From NCBI GenBank assembly GCA_902761355.1, contig CACWJY010000003.1:1-64000 (forward strand): DNA of 64,000 nt. Reading direction: 5' to 3'. This DNA comes from Fibrobacter succinogenes. Lineage in GTDB: Bacteria > Fibrobacterota > Fibrobacteria > Fibrobacterales > Fibrobacteraceae. Below, one piece after another: positions 1 through 8,306 of the stretch. The notes under the pieces are model-generated. The model was not told the origin of the DNA and did no database searches. It saw only the letters and a list, made by a program, of their open reading frames with translations. Positions within the stretch are counted from its first letter, which is position 1; each line of letters starts with the position of its first letter. The translations under genes were made by a program, and so were the position numbers.

Positions 1-87
1 GGTCAGAGTGGTTTTGCCGTGGTCAACGTGGCCGATGGTGCCGATGTTGCAGTGCGGCTTGCTTCTGTCAAAATGTTCTTTTGCCAT
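1..87 (-). CDS. tuf: Elongation factor Tu, N-terminal 29 codons (runs off the window)
   Basis: The minus strand from 87 to 1 encodes the conserved EF-Tu N-terminus, including the P-loop motif GHVDHGKT that binds GTP. EF-Tu delivers aminoacyl-tRNA to the ribosome. Only the first 29 residues are in the window. Three tRNA genes lie immediately upstream on the same strand, the arrangement known from tRNA-tufB operons, so the gene is probably cotranscribed with them from the promoter near 430-458. Confidence 0.95.
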
Positions 88-109
88 GATTCTATCTCCA
101 ATTAGTGAG

Positions 110-181
<72 letters not shown>

Positions 182-186
182 TTATA

Positions 187-217
187 GCCCGCTGATGCGC
201 TCTCCGCATCAGCGGGC
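187..217. other. Perfect 13-bp hairpin between two tRNA genes
   Basis: Positions 187-199 are exactly complementary to 205-217, with a 5-nt loop. There is no T-run after the stem on the minus strand, the direction of the tRNA operon, so it is not a classical terminator in that direction. It occupies the place where tRNA-Gly sits in the E. coli thrU-tyrU-glyT-thrT-tufB operon. A processing signal or scar are possible readings. Confidence 0.7.
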
Positions 218-226
218 ATTTTATCG

Positions 227-309
227 TGGGCCGTCGTGGTTTCGAACCACGGTAGGCGTAAGCCAACGGATTTACAGTCCGTCCCCTTTAACCACTCGGG
301 CAACGACCC
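227..309 (-). tRNA. tRNA-Tyr (anticodon GTA)
   Basis: The minus strand shows an acceptor stem GGGTCGT/ACGGCCC followed by discriminator A, an anticodon stem ACGGA with loop CTGTAAA (anticodon GTA), a long variable arm typical of bacterial tRNA-Tyr, and the T-loop GTTCGAA. It lies between two tRNA-Thr genes upstream of tuf. Confidence 0.95.
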
Positions 310-318
310 ATTATGTCG

Positions 319-391
319 AGCCAAAGATAGGAATCGAACCTACGACCGGCTGATTACAAATCAGCTGCTCTACCAGCTGAGCTACTTTGGC
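319..391 (-). tRNA. tRNA-Thr (anticodon TGT)
   Basis: The minus strand shows acceptor GCCAAAG/CTTTGGC, an anticodon stem GCTGA with loop TTTGTAA (anticodon TGT), and the T-loop GTTCGAT. It is the first tRNA of the tRNA-tuf transcription unit, about 30 nt downstream of the predicted start site. Confidence 0.95.
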
Positions 392-429
392 ATATCCTAT
401 TTTCATTACTGTAGATAGGAGTGGACCAA

Positions 430-458
430 ATTTAATAAGTTTTTCCCTGTTTTGTCAA
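430..458 (-). promoter_or_regulatory. Sigma-70 type promoter of the tRNA-tuf operon
   Basis: On the minus strand, TTGACA (458-453) is separated by 17 bp from TTAAAT (435-430). The predicted start near 423 is about 30 nt upstream of the first tRNA. The rest of 392-592 is A+T-rich and shows no gene. Confidence 0.7.
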
Positions 459-592
459 CGATTTTTGCCGTTTTTTTCAAAAAAAATTGTTTTTTTTCGA
501 GAAAAGTGTAAACATAACGGATAAAAGAGTGTGAATAGATTGTGAATAAAACAAAAATGGATTTTTTTGCCGTATTTCACGCCTCTCCGAGA

Positions 593-1165
593 CTAAAAAT
601 AGTCACACGAAGCATCGCACATTTCTTTCCACTCCTCTTTCATCTGGCTAGTCGTTGCCCCATTGTTAACCGGCCCCTCCATCGATACGACGGACCCATT
701 GCACGTTACCGTAGCCCCCATCATTTTTCTTTTATATTCTTCGCACATATCATCCATATAGTCCTGCACATAGTAACTAACCTCCGGCCCATTGGCCTCC
801 ATAGTTACCAGACCTTTGCCATACATTGCATTCACATCAAAGACAAACGATATAGTGGCAGTGAGCGACTCCCCATCTTTCGAGCCCGTCATTCCCATCA
901 CAAGCGAGACCTGGTTTCCATTCGAATACACGCTACAGGAAGTGCCGATACTCGCACCTGGTTCATCGGTAGGACAAGAGCGCTGTTTTTGGTATTCCAC
1001 CGTTCCATTGCCAGCTCCAGGCAAGACATTTGCCGAAGCAGGAAGCGTGCTTTTTTGATTAAAGTTCCCAAAGCCTTCCGAAGAAGGGCCTGTTGACGCA
1101 TCACCGGAACCAGAACATGCTCCAAGAACAGCGGCCAAGGCCAGAAAAGGCAATAAACGTTTCAT
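593..1165 (-). CDS. Small secreted lipoprotein of unknown function
   Basis: 190-aa protein starting at 1165, where a GGAGG-type ribosome site precedes the ATG; an upstream in-frame ATG would bury the signal peptide. The signal MKRLLPFLALAAVLGAC ends in a lipobox, predicting an outer-membrane-attached lipoprotein. The mature part has a pattern of spaced cysteines (SCSVYS, DDMCEEYK, VTCNGSVV, EMCDASCDYF). The same pattern occurs twice in the lipoprotein at 1725-2582, so they look like members of one local family. No function is recognised. Confidence 0.8.
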   Translation of the reverse strand: MKRLLPFLALAAVLGACSGSGDASTGPSSEGFGNFNQKSTLPASANVLPGAGNGTVEYQKQRSCPTDEPGASIGTSCSVYSNGNQVSLVMGMTGSKDGESLTATISFVFDVNAMYGKGLVTMEANGPEVSYYVQDYMDDMCEEYKRKMMGATVTCNGSVVSMEGPVNNGATTSQMKEEWKEMCDASCDYF

Positions 1166-1245
1166 TTGTTTACCTCCGTAAAAAAAGTGAATCACATACA
1201 AAATATATTATAAAAAGCCATATCGAGCAAAGTCTCTAAGATAAA

Positions 1246-1275
1246 TTGTAAAAATAGGCCTCCTTTTTATATATT
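1246..1275 (+). promoter_or_regulatory. Promoter placed for a leaderless transcript
   Basis: TTGTAA (1246-1251) and TATATT (1270-1275) are 18 bp apart. The expected transcription start falls on or beside the ATG at 1282, and no Shine-Dalgarno sequence is seen before that ATG. Confidence 0.5.
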
Positions 1276-1281
1276 TAACAT

Positions 1282-1692
1282 ATGGAAATTTGCACTTTCA
1301 AACATACAGCTCATATCGAAGTCCGCTATGCGGAAACCGACCAGATGGGAATCGTCCACCACTCCGTTTATGCCGTGTGGTTCGAACAGGCCCGCACCGA
1401 ATTTTTCCGCATGGCCGGCGCAAGCTACGCCGACATGGAAGCCGAAGGCTTTGCCGCGCCCGTCCTTGAACTAAACGTCAGGTTCAGGCAGCCCACCCAC
1501 TACGGAGAATTCGTAGACATCGAAACCACCCTGGTCCGCGAAGGCAGCCTCAAGTTCCGCTTTGAATACAAGGTGTTCGTGAACGGGAACCTCTGCACCA
1601 CCGGATCTTCGTTACACTGCATGACCAAGGGCGGACGCCCCACACGCGACCTGCCGAGCGGTTTCAACAAGCTTGAATTCGTGAACGAGTAA
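1282..1692 (+). CDS. Acyl-CoA thioesterase, YbgC/4HBT hotdog family
   Basis: 136-aa single hotdog domain. The N-terminal motif YAETDQMGIVHHSVYAVWFE is characteristic of the YbgC/4-hydroxybenzoyl-CoA thioesterase family, and the Asp after Thr in this motif corresponds to the catalytic acid. The family hydrolyses short acyl-CoA or acyl-ACP thioesters in the cytoplasm; in proteobacteria ybgC is linked to tol-pal, which is not seen here. No ribosome-binding site precedes the ATG and a -10 element ends 7 bp before it, suggesting a leaderless mRNA. Confidence 0.88.
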   Translation: MEICTFKHTAHIEVRYAETDQMGIVHHSVYAVWFEQARTEFFRMAGASYADMEAEGFAAPVLELNVRFRQPTHYGEFVDIETTLVREGSLKFRFEYKVFVNGNLCTTGSSLHCMTKGGRPTRDLPSGFNKLEFVNE

Positions 1693-1724
1693 TCTTAACA
1701 CTTTGGACATAAAGAGGAGACAAT

Positions 1725-2582
1725 ATGACATTCACTAAACTTGCATGGATTTCTATTCCGTTAGCCTTTTGGGCATGCACCGATTCATCCACGGGCACAA
1801 CCTCTTGGACCAGTGCCAACACCGCCTCAAACGAAAGCAACTACGGAAATCTGATTTACGAGCGTCACGCCCTCGCTGACTCCCTTATAAACAGGGAATG
1901 CAAAGTCTATGCGACCGATTCGAAAGTCGTCTATTTGGCCACGACCGTCGCCGATTTCATGGATCCCTTTGTCATTTTTTCAGAAATCGACATCTCGGGA
2001 AAAATGAAAGTCAGGGACGAGTTACACTCAACAGACCCCCTATATGGAGAAGCGCTGCAAGAACAGTGCCTTGCAATAAAACAGTCTTATTCCGGCCTCA
2101 TTAACCCACTCGTCACCTGCTCGGACACTGCGGTAGTCGCCTCTGCCGAAAGCAACGTAGTCAGGACTCTTGACGAAATCAAGGCGTACGTCAACAGCTC
2201 TTGCGACAACTTTATACAACAGATAGAAGAAGGCTCCTACGAAAAAGCCCAGTCCTGCACGGTTGACTACGTTGGGAACGTCGCTTACTTAAGCGCAATC
2301 TATCCAAATAAGGGAGCCTCCGTCAAGGCAACATTCTTAGAAGACGGCTCGGTCCTTTGGGAAGAATCCTATACGGGAATCAGCACACTGTTCCTTCAGG
2401 CCTGCGAAAGCCATAAGGGCAAGGAATACATTTCTGACGTTCTCTGCGAAGGAACAACACTTTCGTATAGGGAAACCAGAATGGGAATTTCCTTCGATAA
2501 GCTCATATCGGCCTTGAAATTCAGCTGCTACATGCTCAATCACGGACTTGTACCTTTCGAAGAGATGCTTTTCGAAGAATAA
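1725..2582 (+). CDS. Lipoprotein with two copies of a cysteine-patterned domain
   Basis: 285-aa protein with a signal ending FWAC, thus a predicted lipoprotein. An AGGAG ribosome site precedes the ATG. Two similar segments are visible: roughly residues 55-160 (from RECKVYA to SSCDNF) and 165-270 (from AQSCTVDY to KFSCYML). Each has Cys-x-Val, then V-Y-L, a mid Cys, a Val/Leu-x-Cys and a final Cys. The same arrangement occurs once in the lipoprotein at 593-1165. Function unknown; an extracytoplasmic, possibly disulfide-bonded fold is inferred. Confidence 0.8.
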   Translation: MTFTKLAWISIPLAFWACTDSSTGTTSWTSANTASNESNYGNLIYERHALADSLINRECKVYATDSKVVYLATTVADFMDPFVIFSEIDISGKMKVRDELHSTDPLYGEALQEQCLAIKQSYSGLINPLVTCSDTAVVASAESNVVRTLDEIKAYVNSSCDNFIQQIEEGSYEKAQSCTVDYVGNVAYLSAIYPNKGASVKATFLEDGSVLWEESYTGISTLFLQACESHKGKEYISDVLCEGTTLSYRETRMGISFDKLISALKFSCYMLNHGLVPFEEMLFEE

Positions 2583-2686
2583 AGTCAAAAGCCGAAAAAT
2601 TTCCACACCCCATATCAGAACGGCTTGACAGGATTCTTGAAATAGTATACATTTGTACACAGAAATAAAGATACTGCATTTGGATT

Positions 2687-3973
2687 ATGGACCAGCCGCT
2701 CGCCGAAAGATTACGCCCTAGAAACCTAGATGAATTTTTAGGCCAGAACAAGATTCTGGGCGAGCAGAGCCTGTTGCGCAAGAGTCTCGAAAACGACAAC
2801 GTGCCGAGCATGATTTTCTGGGGCCCGCCGGGCTGCGGAAAGACGAGCCTCGCCCACGTGATTCGTCAACACACCAAGAAGGCGTTTGTCGCCCTTTCGG
2901 CTGTCGCTAGTGGCGTCAAGGAAGTCAAGGAAGTCCTGGCAGATGCCCGCAAGATGAAGGGCATGTTCAAGGACACGATTCTCTTTATCGACGAAATTCA
3001 CCGCTTTAACAAGGGGCAGCAGGATGCGCTGTTGGGTGCCGTCGAAGACGGCACGGTGACGCTCATTGGCGCCACCACCGAGAACCCGGGGTTCGAGGTC
3101 AACAGCGCTTTGCTTAGCCGCTGTCAGCTGATTCTTTTCGCACCCTTGAGCAAAGATGACTTGCGCACACTGATATTCAGCGCCTTGCGCGATCACCCTC
3201 GCGGCCTGCAACTTAAAGATGTAGAAGTAGAAGAAGCGGTTGTAGACAAGCTAATTGCACAGTCCGATGGTGACGCACGATTCCTGCTGAATCAAATTGA
3301 ATGGATTGGCAAGAATTTAGGCGACAAGAAAGTCATCGACGAAAAGCTCCTCGAAGAATTCCAATACAAAAAGCCCCTGCGTTACGACAAGGGCGGCGAA
3401 GAGCATTACAACCTGATTTCGGCTTTGCACAAATCAGTACGCGGTTCAGATCCCGACGCAGCCCTTTATTGGCTGCACCGCATGCTACAAGGTGGCGAAG
3501 ACCCTCGTTTTATTTTGCGCAGGCTTATGCGCATGAGCATGGAAGATATCGGCCTTGCCGACCCGAACGCGCTTTTGCTTGCCACTAGCGCACGCGAGGC
3601 CTACGACTTTATGGGCATCCCCGAAGGACTCATTGCTCTTGACGAACTCGCGATTTACCTATCGCTCGCCCCCAAGAGCAACAGTGTGGAACTTGCCGGC
3701 ATGGCCGCAGACCGCATTGTAAAACAGACGGGAACCCTCCCCGTCCCCCGCGCCTTCCGCAATTCAGTTACGAAGGTCGGCGAAAAATTGGGCTACGGAA
3801 TCGACTACCAGTACGATCACGACAGCCCCGGCGCATATTCTGCTCAAGAACACCTGCCCAAGCAACTCGAAGGCACCGAGATTTACCAGCCCAAGCCCTA
3901 CGGCAAGGAAAAGCAACTCGGCGAAAGACTTGCGCAACTCAAGCAGATTAAGCGAGAGAAGAAAAATTCCTAA
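2687..3973 (+). CDS. rarA: Replication-associated recombination protein RarA (MgsA)
   Basis: 428-aa AAA+ ATPase acting at stalled replication forks. It begins DQPLAERLRPRNLDEFLGQ, the typical RarA/clamp-loader-like start, followed by Walker A GPPGCGKTS (near residue 45), Walker B LFIDEIHRFNKGQQDALL, sensor-1 IGATTENPGFEVN and the arginine finger LLSRC. The C-terminal half matches the tetramerisation region of the family (SVRGSDPDAALYWLHRML, RRLMRMSMEDIGLADP). Length is normal. It is transcribed alone, and no strong ribosome site is seen. Confidence 0.95.
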   Translation: MDQPLAERLRPRNLDEFLGQNKILGEQSLLRKSLENDNVPSMIFWGPPGCGKTSLAHVIRQHTKKAFVALSAVASGVKEVKEVLADARKMKGMFKDTILFIDEIHRFNKGQQDALLGAVEDGTVTLIGATTENPGFEVNSALLSRCQLILFAPLSKDDLRTLIFSALRDHPRGLQLKDVEVEEAVVDKLIAQSDGDARFLLNQIEWIGKNLGDKKVIDEKLLEEFQYKKPLRYDKGGEEHYNLISALHKSVRGSDPDAALYWLHRMLQGGEDPRFILRRLMRMSMEDIGLADPNALLLATSAREAYDFMGIPEGLIALDELAIYLSLAPKSNSVELAGMAADRIVKQTGTLPVPRAFRNSVTKVGEKLGYGIDYQYDHDSPGAYSAQEHLPKQLEGTEIYQPKPYGKEKQLGERLAQLKQIKREKKNS

Positions 3974-4049
3974 ACGACCGAAAGAATCGTTCCGGCAAAA
4001 CGCCGAGGAATAAAAAAAACTGCTAATTTGCGCTAATCAATAGCTTTTT

Positions 4050-4141
4050 CCTATACCAATGATATAGGCAAATCCTATTAGTAAGAAAATTGTAAGAAAT
4101 AATCCTACCGCATCCAATTATTCCCTGTTGTTTTGGTAGGA
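4050..4141. promoter_or_regulatory. Inverted repeats in the cysK upstream region
   Basis: The 306-bp gap 3974-4279 is A+T-rich without a gene. It contains two inverted repeats: CCTATA (4050-4055) with TATAGG (4063-4068), and TCCTACC (4103-4109) with GGTAGGA (4135-4141). They lie 140-230 bp upstream of cysK and are candidates for regulator binding. The regulator is unknown. Confidence 0.35.
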
Positions 4142-4279
4142 ATTTATTTCTACTTTATTTTCTGTCTTATAAAGAAAAATTAAAACTGAATAACGAACAA
4201 TCCTTGTTTTTCAATTATTAATTTTTCAACGTTAACTATTAATTTCAACTGTGCCCTAAGCGCAAAAGAGGACTTCCAA

Positions 4280-5206
4280 ATGTCTAAAATCTATACCTCT
4301 GCCGACCAGCTTATCGGTCATACCCCGCTCCTCGAACTCACCCACATCGAAGAAGGTCTCGGAGCAAAGATTCTTGCCAAGCTCGAATACTTCAACCCCG
4401 CCGGCTCCGTGAAGGACCGCGTCGCCAAGGCCATGCTCGATGACGCCGAACAGAGCGGCAAGCTCAAGGCCGGCTCCGTAATCATCGAACCGACTTCGGG
4501 CAACACCGGTATCGGTCTTGCATCTGTCGCCGCCGCCCGCGGTTACCGCATCATCATCGTGATGCCCGAAACCATGAGCGTAGAACGCCGCCAGATTATG
4601 AAGGCTTACGGTGCAGAACTCGTGCTCACCGAAGGTGCCAAGGGCATGAAGGGCGCTATCGAAAAGGCCGACGAACTTGCGAAGGAAATTCCGAACAGCT
4701 TTATTCCGGGCCAGTTCGTAAACCCGGCAAATCCGGCCGCCCACAAGGCTACCACCGGTCCCGAAATCTGGGAAGACACCGATGGAAAGGTCGACATCTT
4801 CGTGTCCGGCGTAGGTACTGGCGGTACAGTAACTGGCGTAGGCGAATACCTCAAGTCCAAGAATCCGAATGTGAAGATTATCGCTGTTGAACCGGCAAGC
4901 TCTCCGGTACTCTCCAAGGGTACTGCCGGCGCCCACAAGATCCAGGGCATTGGCGCAGGCTTTGTTCCTGACACCTTGAACACCAAGATCTATGACGAAG
5001 TCATCGCGGTCGAAAACGAAGCTGCTTTCGAAGCCGGTCGTGAAATCGGCAAGAAAGAAGGCGTGCTCGTGGGCATTTCTTCTGGTGCCGCCCTCTGGGC
5101 CGCCAAGGAACTCGCCAAGCGTCCCGAAAACAAGGGCAAGACGATTGTCGCCCTCCTCCCGGATACCGGCGACCGTTACCTTTCTACCGCCCTCTTCGCT
5201 GAATAA
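4280..5206 (+). CDS. cysK: Cysteine synthase A (O-acetylserine sulfhydrylase)
   Basis: 308-aa PLP enzyme that makes cysteine from O-acetylserine and sulfide in the cytoplasm. The PLP-lysine motif [11 protein letters not shown] is near residue 43, the substrate loop [10 protein letters not shown] near 75, the phosphate-binding [10 protein letters not shown] near 178 and the C-terminal [11 protein letters not shown] near 265. Length is normal for the CysK family. An AGAGGA ribosome site precedes the ATG. A strong terminator follows, so it is probably monocistronic. The next gene makes PLP, its cofactor. Confidence 0.96.
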   Translation: MSKIYTSADQLIGHTPLLELTHIEEGLGAKILAKLEYFNPAGSVKDRVAKAMLDDAEQSGKLKAGSVIIEPTSGNTGIGLASVAAARGYRIIIVMPETMSVERRQIMKAYGAELVLTEGAKGMKGAIEKADELAKEIPNSFIPGQFVNPANPAAHKATTGPEIWEDTDGKVDIFVSGVGTGGTVTGVGEYLKSKNPNVKIIAVEPASSPVLSKGTAGAHKIQGIGAGFVPDTLNTKIYDEVIAVENEAAFEAGREIGKKEGVLVGISSGAALWAAKELAKRPENKGKTIVALLPDTGDRYLSTALFAE

Positions 5207-5232
5207 CGCCGAAGGATCCTAAACAAGATTAC

Positions 5233-5262
5233 GGCTTCTGGGAACTTTCCCGGAAGCCTTTT
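5233..5262 (+). terminator. Rho-independent terminator after cysK
   Basis: An 11-bp stem (5233-5243 with 5248-5258, one G-T pair) with a 4-nt loop is followed by TTTT. Confidence 0.8.
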
Positions 5263-5319
5263 AATTGAATTGCTATATTTGGCAACGCCTTTTATAGAAA
5301 TCGTTGTACGGAGAACGAT

Positions 5320-6168
5320 ATGCAGACAAAACGGATTTTGACGATTCAGGATATTTCCTGCGTGGGACAGTGCTCGCTGACCGTGGCGCTCCCCGTCATT
5401 TCCGCTTGCGGCGTCGAGGTGGGCGTACTCCCCTCCGCCTTGCTCTCGAACCATACCGCCGGTTATTCGGGCTGGACCTTTCGCGACCTGACCGATGACA
5501 TTCCCGAAATCAGCGCCCGCTGGAAAAAAGAAAATGTCAAGTTCGACGCATTCTATACCGGCTACCTGGGCAGCACCAAGCAAATAGACTACGTGCGCGA
5601 CATCATCAATACCGACGGCAATCCCGGCGCACTCAAGATTATCGATCCCGCCATGGCCGACAACGGAAGGCTATACCCCGGTTTTGAAGCGGAATTTGTG
5701 GATTCCATGAAAACCCTGGTGGCAGAAGCCGACTTTATCTTGCCGAACATTACCGAGGCGGCCCTGCTGACTGGCACCGAATACAAAGAAGTCTACGACG
5801 AAGCCTACGTTGTCGACGTGTGCAAAAAGCTCTCTGCCCTAGGCGCAAAAGTTATCGTGCTCACAGGTATCGGATACGACAGCGAATCTTCGGGCGTGGT
5901 GATTTACGAACAAGGTAAGCTGAATTATTATCGTCACAAAAAAATTCAGGGAGGCCGCAACGGCACAGGCGATATTTACGCCTCTGTATTCGTTGGCGCC
6001 CTGATGCGCGGAATTTCGACTTACGACGCGGCAAGGCTTGCGGCCGACTTCGTAGTAAAAGCCATCGAAAACACGCTAGGCGATGAAGATCACTGGTACG
6101 GAGTAAAATTCGAACCCGCAATCCCCTGGCTTGCAACTACTATCGAAAAACTCGCCACCCCGAACTAA
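5320..6168 (+). CDS. pdxY: Pyridoxal/pyridoxamine kinase (PdxY/PdxK type)
   Basis: 282-aa ribokinase-fold enzyme that phosphorylates B6 vitamers for PLP salvage. Family features: N-terminal RILTIQDISCVGQCSLT, the substrate segment LLSNHTAGYSG, the central DPAMADNGRLYPGF, LPNITEAALLTG near residue 145 and the C-terminal anion-hole/catalytic motif GTGDIYASVFVGAL near 218. The catalytic Asp is in GTGD. A GGAG-type ribosome site precedes the start, and a TATATTT -10 element lies at 5274-5280. Confidence 0.9.
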   Translation: MQTKRILTIQDISCVGQCSLTVALPVISACGVEVGVLPSALLSNHTAGYSGWTFRDLTDDIPEISARWKKENVKFDAFYTGYLGSTKQIDYVRDIINTDGNPGALKIIDPAMADNGRLYPGFEAEFVDSMKTLVAEADFILPNITEAALLTGTEYKEVYDEAYVVDVCKKLSALGAKVIVLTGIGYDSESSGVVIYEQGKLNYYRHKKIQGGRNGTGDIYASVFVGALMRGISTYDAARLAADFVVKAIENTLGDEDHWYGVKFEPAIPWLATTIEKLATPN

Positions 6169-6190
6169 AAATCAGGGTGCCACATACAAA

Positions 6191-6649
6191 TTAAATTTCA
6201 ATTAGAATTCCGGCTTGCACGTAGGCATAGCCATGGCCATCGTGGTCCAGGAACTGGTAGCCGCCCATCAGCATGATGGACGAATAGTCGCCGTTTTTAA
6301 TGTCGAGGCCACCACCAGCGCGCCAAAACATCTGGTGATCCGAGCCAAAAAGGTAGCCCCAGTCACCGGTCGCCACGGGGAGCGTGCGGCTACCGATAGG
6401 GAGTCGCACCCATACGCTGCCCGAAACAGGAATCAGACCGACGTTGTCGATTTCCTGATAGCCGGTGCCCACGCCAAAAAAGAGCATCTGGTCAATCGGA
6501 TACCACCAGTGGCCAAAAACATTCAGGTTGAACTTTCCCATTTCGCTCACATGGTTGACAATACCACCCTGAACATCCATGGTGAACGCACTTGCCGGAA
6601 CTGCAGCAAAAGCCAAAGCAAACAGAATGGCCGTAAGAATCTTTTTCAT
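6191..6649 (-). CDS. Small outer-membrane beta-barrel-like protein
   Basis: 152-aa protein with an N-terminal signal peptide (cleavage near ASA-FT). Alternating hydrophobic and aromatic strands (LNVFGHWWYPIDQMLFFGVG, MLMGGYQFLDHDGHGYAYVQ) end in hydrophobic residues, as small barrels do. Its ATG overlaps the stop of the upstream glycosyltransferase gene by 4 bp, so it is the last gene of that operon. No specific family is recognised. Confidence 0.75.
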   Translation of the reverse strand: MKKILTAILFALAFAAVPASAFTMDVQGGIVNHVSEMGKFNLNVFGHWWYPIDQMLFFGVGTGYQEIDNVGLIPVSGSVWVRLPIGSRTLPVATGDWGYLFGSDHQMFWRAGGGLDIKNGDYSSIMLMGGYQFLDHDGHGYAYVQAGILIEI

Positions 6650-7797
6650 TCGTCACTCCTTGCTTCACGTGCCCAGCCACCGCTCTTTTCTGGCTTGAAC
6701 GCCATAAAGAAGCCCTTGAGCATCGCATAGTTCATCGACAAGAAATAGTAGCCGTTCGGAACAATCTTGAACAGCGCGACCAACAAGCCAAGAGTCATCG
6801 CGCCAAAGAAAACCTGATAGAAAAGACCGCTCGTGAGCAATAGTGCATTAGTGATAAACAGCAGAATCAAGATATGCGGCGAGAACCAACGCAAAATCTT
6901 GTGCGAGAAGAACAGGTACGCAAGCATCGGACGCAACGGGTTCAACAGCGGCAAGTACGAGAACAGGAAATTGAAATTCGCACGGCCGATACGCACCTTG
7001 CGGCGGAATTCGCCACTTGATTCCTTGGAAGTCTGCTCGGTACCGATAGCGCTTGTCACGAAGGTGCAGTAGAAACCTTTTTCGAGAACCTTGGTCGTCA
7101 CGAAGAAGTCATCCATCACACTCTTCTTGACGGGGAGTTCCGTATAAAGCTCACGGCGAATGGCGTAGAGAGCGCCGTTGCCGCCAATCAGCATATCAAG
7201 CACACCCTCGAACTTCTTAATTTCGGATTCCAGATCCCAATAGGAACTTTCGCCACGGCCCAAAGTGGAACCGCTCTTATCAGAAAGAATCAAGTGACCG
7301 CAGGCGCAACCGATTTTCTTGTCCTGAAACGGAATCACCAGCTTTCGTACCACATTCGGGAAAAACATCGTATTCGCGTCACAGAAAAGCAGAATGTCAT
7401 TCTTTGCGATTTTATGCAGGCGGTTGAGCATGGCAGCCTTGCCCGCATTCTTTGGAGCCTTGACGAGTGTAATCCCCTTGTCGGCATAACGTGCAATAAT
7501 CTCGGCGGTCTTGTCGGCAGAGCCGTCATCGCCAATCAGCACTTCGAGCTTTTCTTTGGGGTAGTCCAGCTCCAGGATGTTCTGAATCTTGCGTTCAATC
7601 ACGGCCTCTTCGTTAAAGGCCGAAATCAGAATCGACACCGTCGGAAGTTCTACGTCACCCTTTTCCGGAGACTTGCGACGCTTAAAAATTTCACTCACAA
7701 ACGGGAGCGTCATTGGAAAAAGCAGGTAGCAATGCACCAACAACAGGAGCAAAGCCCAAAATGCTACTTGTACATAAAAAAGGAATTGTTCGCTCAT
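6646..7797 (-). CDS. Membrane glycosyltransferase, family 2
   Basis: 383-aa protein starting at 7797; the open frame extends upstream but that part overlaps the preceding gene. An N-terminal membrane segment (FYVQVAFWALLLLLVHCYLL) is followed by a GT-A domain: VSILISAFNEEAVIERKI, the nucleotide-binding IGDDGSADKT, the DxN-type motif CDANTMF and a later MDDFFVTTKV acceptor-region motif. Several C-terminal membrane helices follow. This is the architecture of processive or polysaccharide-type GT2 enzymes at the inner membrane. It overlaps both neighbours by 4 bp, indicating translational coupling. Confidence 0.88.
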   Translation of the reverse strand: MSEQFLFYVQVAFWALLLLLVHCYLLFPMTLPFVSEIFKRRKSPEKGDVELPTVSILISAFNEEAVIERKIQNILELDYPKEKLEVLIGDDGSADKTAEIIARYADKGITLVKAPKNAGKAAMLNRLHKIAKNDILLFCDANTMFFPNVVRKLVIPFQDKKIGCACGHLILSDKSGSTLGRGESSYWDLESEIKKFEGVLDMLIGGNGALYAIRRELYTELPVKKSVMDDFFVTTKVLEKGFYCTFVTSAIGTEQTSKESSGEFRRKVRIGRANFNFLFSYLPLLNPLRPMLAYLFFSHKILRWFSPHILILLFITNALLLTSGLFYQVFFGAMTLGLLVALFKIVPNGYYFLSMNYAMLKGFFMAFKPEKSGGWAREARSDE

Positions 7798-8306
7798 CTT
7801 GAAATCCACTCCTTTTCTTTTTCGAGGAATTGGCGCAACATAAACAGCAGCTCTTGCGGCGTCATGGAATCCGTCACCGTGAGAATGCTCATGCCCTTGG
7901 GCGCCACCAACACAAACGCCGGGAGCGCATGGAGTTCCCACACATCAAAGTAGCAGCGTTGCACCGTTTTCTTTTGGCCATCGCATACGATAGAATCTTG
8001 AGATTCCGCATCAAGCCTGACCGCATAAAACCGGGTATTCAAAAGCGACGCCACCGTCGGGTCGCTGTAGACATTTGCATCCATGACGCGGCACGGTATG
8101 CACCAGTCCGCATACAGGTCCACAAAAATAAGCTTCTGGTCAGACTTTGCCTTTTCCATTGCCTGGGAGTAGTCCATCCAGTGCACCAGCGACTTTTTGG
8201 CAGTCGCCTTTTTCATGGGAACAGCATCGTTTTTTGCAGGTGCCGCAAACGCGACCGCACACAACACCAGCAACAGGAAAATCATTCCTCGCAAAGACAT
8301 TCTCAT
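7794..8306 (-). CDS. Secreted thioredoxin-fold protein
   Basis: 170-aa protein with a signal peptide (hydrophobic stretch ending near AFAAPA) and a thioredoxin domain of the Thioredoxin_7/DUF255-like kind: KLIFVDLYADWCIPCRVMD carries the CxxC active site (C-I-P-C), and LPAFVLVAPKG has the cis-proline. It is predicted to act outside the cytoplasm as a thiol-disulfide reductase or isomerase. Start and stop overlap the neighbouring genes by 1-4 bp, so it is translated as part of the operon 8740-6191. Confidence 0.85.
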   Translation of the reverse strand: MRMSLRGMIFLLLVLCAVAFAAPAKNDAVPMKKATAKKSLVHWMDYSQAMEKAKSDQKLIFVDLYADWCIPCRVMDANVYSDPTVASLLNTRFYAVRLDAESQDSIVCDGQKKTVQRCYFDVWELHALPAFVLVAPKGMSILTVTDSMTPQELLFMLRQFLEKEKEWISR

